NCBI GenBank assembly: GCA_030656435.1
Contig: JAUSOA010000234.1
Location: 1-6,987 of the forward strand
Length of the DNA: 6,987 nucleotides
Reading direction: 5' to 3'
DNA from: Acholeplasmataceae bacterium
GTDB lineage: Bacteria > Bacillota_I > Bacilli_A > Acholeplasmatales > Acholeplasmataceae
In this document: positions 1 through 5,531 of the stretch, in pieces
How positions within the stretch are numbered: the first letter of the stretch is position 1
Layout of the letters: each line of letters opens with the position of its first letter
Made by a program: the position numbers and the translations under genes
The notes under the pieces: model-generated
The model's database searches: none
Seen by the model: only the letters and a program-made list of their open reading frames with translations
What the model was told of the DNA's origin: nothing

Positions 1-1041
1 CTTATTTGTCGATAGGGGAAGATTCCACTTTCTTTGTTCACTGGTTTCCTCGAATTCAACAATAATTAAGGATTCCTTTTGATCGAGTTTTTTTCCTGTC
101 ATCAAATAGAAGGGCACTCCCTTAAAGCGTGGTGTATTCACAAAAGCCTTTAAAAAGACAAAGGTTTCTGTTTTTGAGTTAGGAGCTATATTTTTTTCCT
201 CTAGATATCCATCATATTGAGCAAAAATAAGTGAATCCTTATCAAAGGATAAATGCTTTAATACACGAACCTTTTCGTTTTTAACATCCTCAGAGAAATA
301 GCTCATTGGAACTTCCATAGCAATCATCGAGAGCATTTGAAGCAAATGAGATTGTACCATGTCCTTCAAGGCACCTGAGTGATCGTAGTAACCTGCTCTA
401 CCTAAAATACCGTCTGTTTCCTTAGCGATAATCTTAACGCTTTTAATCGAGCGATTATGCCATATTTCTTCAAAGATGCGATTTGCGAATCGAACCATCA
501 TTATATTTTGAATCATTTCCTTACCTAGGTAATGATCAATACGATAAATTTGCTTTTCATCAAAATAGTTCCATAGCATTTCGTTTATTTCTTTTGCACT
601 ATTTAGGTCATGTCCAAATGGTTTTTCAAAGATAATGGATTGATTGACATCACCCATGGAGACCAATTTAGACTCATTAATATTTTTAGAAACGATTGGG
701 AAAAGCTCAGGTCCAATCGCAAGATAAAAGAGTTCTCTTGTATGCTCATGCTTTTCACTCTTAATTTTTTCCACTAAGTCTTTATATTCATTTAAATTGG
801 TAATCTCTATTTGATGATATAAAACAATTTTTTCAAGTGTTTTTAAATCCAATTTTGTGGTTGCTGATTCTTGCATATACTCTAAATAGCTTTGTGTGTT
901 ATAAGCTCTTCTACCTAGTGCAACAATCATCATCTTTTCGGTTATCTTTTTTCTCTTGTATAATTTCGCAAGTGCTGGTAATAATTTTCTTGATGTCAAA
1001 TCTCCTGTAGCTCCAAAAATGGTTATAATTAGATCCTTCAT
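1..1041 (-). CDS. zwf: Glucose-6-phosphate 1-dehydrogenase, C-terminus cut by window edge
   Basis: Catalyses the first oxidative step of the pentose phosphate pathway in the cytosol: glucose 6-phosphate to 6-phosphogluconolactone with reduction of NAD(P). The reading frame is open from an ATG at 1041 to the window edge (347 codons; the family is usually about 480-500 residues, so roughly the last 140 are outside). Seen directly: the N-terminal Rossmann motif GATGDLTSRKLLPAL at residues 10-24, EKPFG at 139-143, and the active-site signature RIDHYLGKE at 167-175, with H170 and K174 in the family's catalytic and substrate positions. Arg44-Arg45 follow the second strand where NADP-using members hold the 2'-phosphate, so NADP use is plausible (inference). 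The ATG shares one base with the stop of the upstream 6-phosphogluconate dehydrogenase gene (TAATG), and I see no strong Shine-Dalgarno site just before it. Translation is therefore probably coupled. Identity is secure. Confidence 0.96.
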   Translation of the reverse strand, partial: MKDLIITIFGATGDLTSRKLLPALAKLYKRKKITEKMMIVALGRRAYNTQSYLEYMQESATTKLDLKTLEKIVLYHQIEITNLNEYKDLVEKIKSEKHEHTRELFYLAIGPELFPIVSKNINESKLVSMGDVNQSIIFEKPFGHDLNSAKEINEMLWNYFDEKQIYRIDHYLGKEMIQNIMMVRFANRIFEEIWHNRSIKSVKIIAKETDGILGRAGYYDHSGALKDMVQSHLLQMLSMIAMEVPMSYFSEDVKNEKVRVLKHLSFDKDSLIFAQYDGYLEEKNIAPNSKTETFVFLKAFVNTPRFKGVPFYLMTGKKLDQKESLIIVEFEETSEQRKWNLPLSTNK

Positions 1042-1937
1042 TATTTTTTATACACGGCGTGTCCACCGAATTCCTTTCTCATCGCTGCGACAACCTTTTC
1101 TCCAAATAAATCCTCATCTCTTGACTTATATCTAGCATAAAGAGATTGTGTGATAACTGGTAGCGAAACCTTGTATTTAAGTGCTTCCTCAATCATCCAC
1201 ATGCCTTCACCAGAATCATCGATTTTTCCTTGAATCTCAGAAAGTTTTGGATCTTTCGCAAATGCACTGTGAATATATCCAATTAATGCTGATTCAATGA
1301 TGGAACCATGGTTCCACATTTTAGCTATTTTTTCATAATCAAGCTCAAAAGGTGAAGCTTCTAGTAAATCAAATCCTTCGCCGATTGCTTGCATCATGCC
1401 ATATTCAATTCCGTTATGGACCATTTTGACAAAATGTCCAGACCCAGGCTTTCCAACATAGGAATAACCATCCTTGACCGATAAATCTAAAAAGAGTGGT
1501 TCAAGAAAATCAACAACTTCTTTTTCTCCACCTACCATTAGACATGCACCATGTCTTGCTCCATAGGTACCACCGCTTGTTCCTACATCGATAAAATGAA
1601 TTCCTTTACCCTTAAGTAGGTGAAATCTCTTAATAGAAACGTTAAAATTTGAGTTACCAGCATCTACAATAATATCCTTTGGTAGGAGATGTGGAATGAT
1701 TTGTTCAATGACGGTATCCACTTTTTGATTTGGAACAAAAAGCAATAAAATATGTCTTTCCGCTGCATCTCTTCTTAGTAAATCAGATAAATTACTTACA
1801 GTAGGAATCCCGAAGGTTTCAAACTCAGCTCTCGCTTTTTCATTCACATCATAACCAATAACTTGATGTCCGTGATCCTTTAAATTGAGTGCAATATTGG
1901 TGCCCATTTTACCTAGGCCAATTAGTTTTATTTTCAT
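1041..1937 (-). CDS. 6-phosphogluconate dehydrogenase (decarboxylating), short NAD-type
   Basis: Oxidises and decarboxylates 6-phosphogluconate to ribulose 5-phosphate, the second dehydrogenase step of the oxidative pentose phosphate pathway. At 298 residues it belongs to the short class (like Bacillus YqeC, about 300 residues), not the 470-residue class. Seen: Rossmann GLGKMG at 7-12; substrate-site DAGNSN at 92-97 and SGG at 121-123; the catalytic segment KMVHNGIEYG at 171-180, with K171, N175 and E178 in the positions of the catalytic lysine and its partners. The residue closing the second strand is Asp30 (GYDVN); an acidic residue here normally selects NAD over NADP. The long NADP-type enzymes have Asn-Arg instead. 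The start is supported by AAAGGAG at 1946-1952, 8 nt before the ATG. It lies 20 nt after the glycosylase stop and overlaps zwf by one base, so the three are probably one transcript. NAD preference is inferred. Confidence 0.94.
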   Translation of the reverse strand: MKIKLIGLGKMGTNIALNLKDHGHQVIGYDVNEKARAEFETFGIPTVSNLSDLLRRDAAERHILLLFVPNQKVDTVIEQIIPHLLPKDIIVDAGNSNFNVSIKRFHLLKGKGIHFIDVGTSGGTYGARHGACLMVGGEKEVVDFLEPLFLDLSVKDGYSYVGKPGSGHFVKMVHNGIEYGMMQAIGEGFDLLEASPFELDYEKIAKMWNHGSIIESALIGYIHSAFAKDPKLSEIQGKIDDSGEGMWMIEEALKYKVSLPVITQSLYARYKSRDEDLFGEKVVAAMRKEFGGHAVYKK

Positions 1938-1957
1938 TTTTTTCTCTCCTTTAACAT

Positions 1958-2575
1958 TTATGTTTGACTATCCCATGCATGCCACAAAAAATGGGACACG
2001 ATGGAACGATAGGGACTCCATTTTAGACTTAATTCTTCAATTTCTTGATTGGTCAAATTTGGAGATTCATAGATTTTTTTCAAAGCATTTCTAAGTCCTA
2101 AATCTAATACTGAAAAAACATCTTCTCTACCCAGTGAAAACATCAAAAACATTTGAGCACTCCAAACACCGATTCCTTTGACTTGAACAAGCATTTGAAT
2201 AACTTCCTCGTTAGATAATTGATCCAATTTTGATAAATCGACCGTGCTCATTATCACACAATCTGCTAAGGATTTTAGATATTTGATCTTTGGGTATGAT
2301 AATCCAATTCCTCTAAGTTCTTTTTCATCAGCATTAATAATCTTCTCTGGTGTGATTTGATTTTCTAATAAAACTCTAAGTCTTTGATAAATGACACCTG
2401 CAACCTTAGATGATAATTGTTGAGCAATAATGACTCCTGCTAAGGATTGAAAATAGTCTTCATCAATATTGACAATGATTTCTTCTTTTCTTGAAAATAG
2501 ATTCTTTAATTTGGGATCCTTTTGAATTAAATAATTTATTTCACTTGAATTCTGATGGTATTTTAATTGCTTCAT
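1958..2575 (-). CDS. AlkA-type DNA-3-methyladenine glycosylase (HhH-GPD)
   Basis: Monofunctional base-excision repair glycosylase that removes alkylated bases such as 3-methyladenine by cleaving the N-glycosidic bond. The protein is 205 residues, the usual size for the compact AlkA/Mag1-like class that lacks AlkA's extra N-terminal domain. Seen: an N-terminal helical part with SLAGVIIAQQLSSKVA at 44-59; a helix-hairpin-helix with VKGIGVWSA at 132-140 that grips the DNA backbone; LMFSLGREDV at 144-153; then VLDLGLRNA at 156-164, whose Asp158 matches the catalytic aspartate (D238 of E. coli AlkA). There is no Cys cluster for an iron-sulphur site and no lysine at the Nth-type catalytic position, arguing against endonuclease III or MutY. 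An ATG at 2575 follows GGAAGAGG with a 5-nt gap. It is first in the unit with the two pentose phosphate dehydrogenases. Exact substrate range cannot be read from sequence. Confidence 0.93.
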   Translation of the reverse strand: MKQLKYHQNSSEINYLIQKDPKLKNLFSRKEEIIVNIDEDYFQSLAGVIIAQQLSSKVAGVIYQRLRVLLENQITPEKIINADEKELRGIGLSYPKIKYLKSLADCVIMSTVDLSKLDQLSNEEVIQMLVQVKGIGVWSAQMFLMFSLGREDVFSVLDLGLRNALKKIYESPNLTNQEIEELSLKWSPYRSIVSHFLWHAWDSQT

Positions 2576-2591
2576 AAAAACCTCTTCCGTC

Positions 2592-2609
2592 CATGATAAT
2601 TATATCATG
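2592..2609 (-). promoter_or_regulatory. Extended -10 promoter with overlapping inverted repeat, upstream of the glycosylase operon
   Basis: On the minus strand TGATATAAT (2607-2599) is an extended -10 element; I see no good -35 at 16-19 bp, which is tolerated when TGn is present. A start near 2592 would give a leader of about 17 nt carrying GGAAGAGG. The -10 lies inside a perfect inverted repeat, CATGATA-ATTA-TATCATG (7-bp arms, 4-nt spacer). A protein bound here would block RNA polymerase, so an operator is a reasonable inference. The left part, TGATAAT, equals a Fur/PerR-family half site, but the full site is one base short of the 15-bp Fur box. Confidence 0.55.
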
Positions 2610-2674
2610 TGCAAATAAGAAAATACGAATTATCGTTTACTAAATTAACATAAAACTATTTTACTCTATTTTAT

Positions 2675-2702
2675 TTGACTTTCAAAGTAAAAGAGCTATA
2701 AT
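2675..2702 (+). promoter_or_regulatory. Sigma-A-type promoter of the small membrane protein gene
   Basis: TTGACT at 2675-2680 and a perfect TATAAT at 2697-2702 are separated by 16 bp. Transcription would start near 2709, just before AAAGGAG (2711-2717) and the ATG at 2727, giving a leader of under 20 nt. This is the best-scoring promoter by eye in the window and is divergent from the glycosylase promoter about 70 bp away. Confidence 0.75.
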
Positions 2703-2726
2703 CATAATTAAAAGGAGCAAAAATAT

Positions 2727-2999
2727 ATGGATTTGTTGATGATTTTACTAATTATTTTTGGATCACTACTCGCATTGTTTTTAATTTACTATCTCATGAA
2801 AACGAATAAAAAATATTTGATTCCAACGCTAATCTTTGTCCTCTTTGGATTCACTCTTATTTTGCTATCACAAAATATAGAAACAGGTGGTGGATTTCTC
2901 GATGTCATTTATATGCTATTTGGTATTTTTTCCATCATTGTTGGAGTCATTGTTGGATTGGTTATTTTAGTTGTAAGACAAATTCAAGCAAAAAAATAA
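2727..2999 (+). CDS. Small three-helix membrane protein, possibly YesK-like
   Basis: A 90-residue integral membrane protein of unknown function. Hydrophobic segments lie at about residues 2-24, 30-48 and 58-83. The loop between the first two is basic (KTNKK, 25-29) and the tail ends RQIQAKK, so both probably face the cytosol. The loop between helices 2 and 3 is polar and glycine-rich (QNIETGGG, 49-56). No catalytic or metal motif is visible. Size and helix layout resemble the small YesK-like membrane proteins of Bacillus, but this is resemblance by eye only. The gene is real: it has AAAGGAG 9 nt before the ATG, a near-consensus promoter directly upstream, and a hairpin terminator 2 nt after its stop. 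It is therefore a single-gene transcription unit, not part of either neighbouring unit. Confidence 0.8.
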   Translation: MDLLMILLIIFGSLLALFLIYYLMKTNKKYLIPTLIFVLFGFTLILLSQNIETGGGFLDVIYMLFGIFSIIVGVIVGLVILVVRQIQAKK

Positions 3000-3001
3000 G
3001 G

Positions 3002-3025
3002 ATATAGCGCATGCTATATTTTTTT
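3002..3025 (+). terminator. Intrinsic terminator after the small membrane protein gene
   Basis: ATATAGC (3002-3008) and GCTATAT (3013-3019) form a perfect 7-bp stem with loop GCAT, followed by a run of seven T (3019-3025). It begins 2 nt after the TAA stop. The stem is AT-rich, so termination may be partial. Confidence 0.75.
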
Positions 3026-3044
3026 ATATAATTTTTAATCTAAG

Positions 3045-3053
3045 TGGTAAAAT
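3045..3053 (+). promoter_or_regulatory. Candidate extended -10 element for the gamma-glutamyltransferase-like gene
   Basis: TGGTAAAAT fits an extended -10 (TGn plus TAAAAT). No convincing -35 is present; the expected place falls in the AT-rich tail of the preceding terminator. A start near 3060 would lie downstream of the in-frame ATG at 3054, which supports the ATG at 3084 as the real start. An overlapping TATGAT (3053-3058) is an alternative -10. Confidence 0.4.
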
Positions 3054-3068
3054 ATGATTAAAGACTTC

Positions 3069-3074
3069 AAAGGA
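3069..3074 (+). promoter_or_regulatory. Ribosome binding site deciding the start of the gamma-glutamyltransferase-like gene
   Basis: AAAGGA sits 9 nt before the ATG at 3084. The upstream in-frame ATG at 3054 has only a weak GTGG before it and overlaps the likely promoter, so 3084 is preferred. Confidence 0.65.
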
Positions 3075-3083
3075 TGTGTACTT

Positions 3084-4682
3084 ATGGAAAAACAAAGCTA
3101 TAGTTCAATACGTAATGTTATCTATGCTAAGCATGGGATGGTAGCAACCTCAGAGCCTCAGGCAGCGCAAGCAGGACTTGATATACTAAAAAAAGGTGGA
3201 AACGCAATCGATGCTGCAATTGCTGTTGCTGCATGCCTCACCGTAACAGAGCCAACCTCAAATGGGATTGGTGGCGATAATTTTGCATTAATTTGGCATA
3301 ACCGAAAACTTCACGGACTCAATTCTAGTGGTCATGCTCCAACCTCTTTATCATTATCAGAATTGAAGAAAAAGGGAATCAAAGAGATACCTAAATATGG
3401 CTTTATTCCAGTCACTGTTCCTGGAGCTGTTGCAGGATGGGCTGAGATATCAAGAAAGTTTGGAAAGCTTTCCCTTAAGGATTGCTTAAAACCAGCCATT
3501 GATTATGCTAGAAATGGGTTTACCGTATCTAAAACTGTAGCATATTACTGGAAGGCAGCAAATCTAATATATCAAAAGCAATTTAAGCATGAAATGTTTC
3601 AATATTGGTTTGATACATTCACTAAAGATTTAGCAATTCCTAAGGCTGGAGATATATGGACACTTAAGGATCACGCATACACACTTGAGGAAATCGGTGA
3701 AACGATTGGTCAATCCTTTTATCGAGGCAGAATTGCTGATGAAATTGATGCCTACTCAAGAAAATATGATGGATACATTCGTAAATCAGATTTAGAGAAA
3801 TTTAAAGCTGAATGGGTTGAACCAATCTCAACAAGCTATAAAGGCTATAATGTGTGGGAGATTCCACCAAATGGACAGGGTATAGTCGCCTTAATGGCAT
3901 TAAACATCGCTGAGAATTTTGAATTTAAGGATAAAGAACTAATATCAACTTACCATACACAAATTGAAGCTTTGAAGCTTGCATTTGCTGATGGCTTTAA
4001 TTATGTTACTGACATCAAGGACATGAAAACATCAACTCAATCCTTATTATCTAAAACCTATGCTTGGAAAAGATCCAAAGAAATTACAAAGGATGCAATG
4101 ATTCCAAATTGTGGTAAACCTATTGGAAGTGGTACAGTTTATATTGCTACTGCTGATGAGGAGGGGAACATGGTCTCCTTAATTCAAAGTAATTATATGG
4201 GATTTGGCTCAGGACTAGTTGTTCCACATACTGGAATAGCACTGCACAATAGAGGACATAATTTCTCATTGGATCCAACATCTATTAATGTGCTTGCACC
4301 CAATAAAAAACCATTTCACACCATCATTCCTGGCTTTCTAACTAAGGGTAGAGAGGCGATTGGACCATTTGGTGTTATGGGTGGCTTTATGCAACCACAA
4401 GGTCATTTACAAGTGATTATGAATATGCTTGACTTTGGATTAGATCCCCAAGAGGCACTAGATGCACCAAGATGGCAATGGATTGAAGGTAAAAAAGTAT
4501 TGGTTGAACCTGAGATTCCTTTAAAGATTATTCACGGACTAATCAAAAAAGGCCACGAGATTGTTGTTGAAAACAATCGCGGTACCTTTGGTAGAGGTCA
4601 AATTATTCTAAGAAACCCACTCACCGGTGTATACACTGGTGGAACAGAAAAACGAGCTGATGGCACAATAGCATCCTATTAA
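3084..4682 (+). CDS. Gamma-glutamyltransferase family Ntn hydrolase, cytosolic YwrD-like class
   Basis: Member of the family whose precursor cuts itself into large and small subunits to expose a catalytic threonine, then hydrolyses or transfers gamma-glutamyl (or related acyl) groups. Length is 532 residues from ATG 3084. Seen: the N-terminal HGMVATSEPQAAQAG (17-31) and GGNAIDAAIAVA (38-49); cleavage-site threonine T351 in GSGTVYIATAD, followed by the small subunit with SNYMGFGSG (369-377); and GG at 433-434, matching the oxyanion-hole glycines G483-G484 of E. coli Ggt. There is no signal peptide, unlike secreted glutathione-degrading enzymes. By hand alignment, substrate-binding residues differ: E. 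coli Arg114 aligns with Ser82, Asp433 with Asn393, and Ser462-Ser463 with His412-Thr413. This is the pattern I associate with YwrD-like proteins, so glutathione is doubtful as the substrate. The gene stands alone between two terminators. Confidence 0.9.
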   Translation: MEKQSYSSIRNVIYAKHGMVATSEPQAAQAGLDILKKGGNAIDAAIAVAACLTVTEPTSNGIGGDNFALIWHNRKLHGLNSSGHAPTSLSLSELKKKGIKEIPKYGFIPVTVPGAVAGWAEISRKFGKLSLKDCLKPAIDYARNGFTVSKTVAYYWKAANLIYQKQFKHEMFQYWFDTFTKDLAIPKAGDIWTLKDHAYTLEEIGETIGQSFYRGRIADEIDAYSRKYDGYIRKSDLEKFKAEWVEPISTSYKGYNVWEIPPNGQGIVALMALNIAENFEFKDKELISTYHTQIEALKLAFADGFNYVTDIKDMKTSTQSLLSKTYAWKRSKEITKDAMIPNCGKPIGSGTVYIATADEEGNMVSLIQSNYMGFGSGLVVPHTGIALHNRGHNFSLDPTSINVLAPNKKPFHTIIPGFLTKGREAIGPFGVMGGFMQPQGHLQVIMNMLDFGLDPQEALDAPRWQWIEGKKVLVEPEIPLKIIHGLIKKGHEIVVENNRGTFGRGQIILRNPLTGVYTGGTEKRADGTIASY

Positions 4683-4706
4683 GACTTCTGCGGAAGTCTT
4701 TTTTTT
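4681..4706 (+). terminator. Intrinsic terminator after the gamma-glutamyltransferase-like gene
   Basis: AAGACTTC (4681-4688) pairs with GAAGTCTT (4693-4700) around loop TGCG, followed by T through 4706. The TAA stop of the upstream gene (4680-4682) enters the left arm, and the stop of the convergent gene (4705-4707, minus) falls in the T run. Read on the minus strand the stem is followed by only TTAATA, so it is a good terminator in the plus direction only. Confidence 0.88.
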
Positions 4707-5298
4707 AGCTCTTTTTAAGTTTATTCAATCTAAACGGTAGGACAAATAGTCCAATAATCAAAAAGAGTGGAAATAATACCATCGTTAATATAGGTATCAA
4801 AATTTCATTTAAAATGTTGCTCTTCTTGACATGTCTAAATGTTAATGTTTCCTTTAGAAGTCCTAAGGATATTCCCATTGAGTTTGTCATGGTGATAACC
4901 TCACATGCTGATAGAATAGCTTTCGCTTTATACTTCCCATATTTTTCGATTAACTTATTGTAAAACTCTTGATCAACAGTTTCCTTGTTAAATGCATAAT
5001 CCTTAGCAAAAAGAACAGCAATGCTTTCCTCAGCTGGAACATTTTCAAGATCACCTGCAAGTAGCTCTTTAATCTCTATATCTGTCATCCCAGCACTTAA
5101 TGCAAGTTTCGTGTGTACATAGGAACACATCACACAACCATTGACCTCAGTAACTGCAAGCATGATTCGTTCTTTTAACTTTAAATTCATTGCTTTCTTC
5201 TTCTTTAAACTCTTTAATGTGAGAAAGCCTAAAGCAGCCCTAAAAACAATTGGGACATGCTCAAATACATTATATTTTCTTTTTTCGTATTTACTCAA
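4705..5298 (-). CDS. AhpD-like carboxymuconolactone decarboxylase-fold protein with C-terminal membrane anchor
   Basis: Probable thiol-disulphide or peroxide-defence protein of the AhpD-like fold. Length is 197 residues from a TTG start at 5298. That start has GAGGTG 7 nt upstream; an in-frame TTG at 5313 would lie before the binding site. Seen: E43, C55, C58 and H62 form E-x11-C-x2-C-x3-H, the spacing of the AhpD catalytic set (E118, C130, C133, H137 in Mycobacterium tuberculosis AhpD). AhpD's additional His between the cysteines is Met57 here. After the helical domain comes a 25-residue hydrophobic stretch (about 164-189) with two prolines, flanked by HVKK before and RLNKLKKS at the end. 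This is probably a tail anchor or re-entrant segment, not usual for AhpD. It is convergent with its left neighbour and divergent from GH105. No AhpC-type peroxiredoxin lies nearby, so the partner is unknown. Confidence 0.83.
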   Translation of the reverse strand: MSKYEKRKYNVFEHVPIVFRAALGFLTLKSLKKKKAMNLKLKERIMLAVTEVNGCVMCSYVHTKLALSAGMTDIEIKELLAGDLENVPAEESIAVLFAKDYAFNKETVDQEFYNKLIEKYGKYKAKAILSACEVITMTNSMGISLGLLKETLTFRHVKKSNILNEILIPILTMVLFPLFLIIGLFVLPFRLNKLKKS

Positions 5299-5305
5299 TT
5301 GATAA

Positions 5306-5311
5306 CACCTC
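5306..5311 (-). promoter_or_regulatory. Ribosome binding site setting a TTG start for the AhpD-like gene
   Basis: GAGGTG on the minus strand is 7 nt before TTG at 5298. No ATG or GTG in frame lies near, so the non-ATG start is favoured. Confidence 0.7.
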
Positions 5312-5321
5312 AATTTATTCT

Positions 5322-5351
5322 ATCATGCGTGATATTTTTGATCCTTTGCAA
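5322..5351 (-). promoter_or_regulatory. Candidate promoter of the AhpD-like gene
   Basis: On the minus strand TTGCAA (5351-5346) and CATGAT (5327-5322) are 18 bp apart, which would start transcription near 5315, just before GAGGTG. An alternative extended -10, TGATAGAAT (5325-5317), would start inside the ribosome binding site and is less likely. An imperfect inverted pair, TATCATG then CGTGATA (5321-5334), covers this -10. Confidence 0.35.
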
Positions 5352-5376
5352 CGCTTGAAATAAAAGGCAATTTGGC

Positions 5377-5392
5377 TTGAAAACGTATGCAT
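5377..5392 (+). promoter_or_regulatory. cre-like catabolite-repression site (CcpA operator)
   Basis: TTGAAAACGTATGCAT matches every fixed position of the Bacillus cre consensus WTGNAANCGNWNNCAW. It overlaps the -35 and spacer of P1, a position where bound CcpA represses. The gene downstream is a polysaccharide-degrading enzyme, a typical CcpA target. The match is seen directly; CcpA control is inferred. Confidence 0.6.
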
Positions 5393-5405
5393 ACTTTATT
5401 ATACA
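5377..5405 (+). promoter_or_regulatory. Upstream promoter P1 of the GH105 gene
   Basis: TTGAAA (5377-5382) and TATACA (5400-5405) with a 17-bp spacer. Transcription would start near 5412, giving a leader of about 120 nt. The spacer holds the perfect 10-bp palindrome GTATGCATAC (5385-5394), and the -35 overlaps a cre-like site. Confidence 0.55.
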
Positions 5406-5478
5406 TTATTAATAAACCTTTCTATTTTTATAAACAGGACTTTTAAGACAAGTGTGGCTTATATCCTCTTTATAACAA

Positions 5479-5507
5479 TTGAATATAGAAGTTATTTCAT
5501 GTATAAT
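5479..5507 (+). promoter_or_regulatory. Proximal promoter P2 of the GH105 gene
   Basis: TTGAAT (5479-5484) and a perfect TATAAT (5502-5507) with a 17-bp spacer. The start would be near 5514, directly before AGGAGG. This looks at least as strong as P1, so the gene may have tandem promoters. Its -10 lies inside the upstream in-frame extension of the gene, which excludes a longer protein from this transcript. Confidence 0.65.
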
Positions 5508-5516
5508 CTTTTCATG

Positions 5517-5522
5517 AGGAGG
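5517..5522 (+). promoter_or_regulatory. Ribosome binding site deciding the GH105 start
   Basis: AGGAGG is 9 nt before the ATG at 5532. In-frame GTG 5454, ATG 5499 and ATG 5514 lie upstream of this site and lack comparable ones. Confidence 0.85.
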
Positions 5523-5531
5523 TTTTTATCT

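Noticed and set aside
1885..2094. Plus-strand open frame of 69 codons
   Set aside because: It is antisense to the glycosylase and 6-phosphogluconate dehydrogenase genes and has no binding site, promoter or recognisable protein pattern.
3027..3032. TATAAT in the tail of the membrane-protein terminator
   Set aside because: There is no -35 at a workable distance; it appears to be a by-product of AT-rich sequence.
3054..3083. N-terminal extension of the gamma-glutamyltransferase-like gene
   Set aside because: The upstream ATG overlaps a likely -10 region and has a poor binding site; ATG 3084 has AAAGGA at good spacing.
5299..5313. Five-residue extension of the AhpD-like protein to TTG 5313
   Set aside because: It would place the GAGGTG binding site inside the coding region; TTG 5298 is correctly spaced from it.
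5454..5531. Twenty-six-residue extension of the GH105 protein from GTG 5454
   Set aside because: The P2 promoter and AGGAGG lie inside it, and family positions match YteR numbering when ATG 5532 is used.
5412..5531. Possible riboswitch or leader RNA before GH105
   Set aside because: The 120-nt leader from P1 is AT-rich and I find no convincing stem set or known conserved core.
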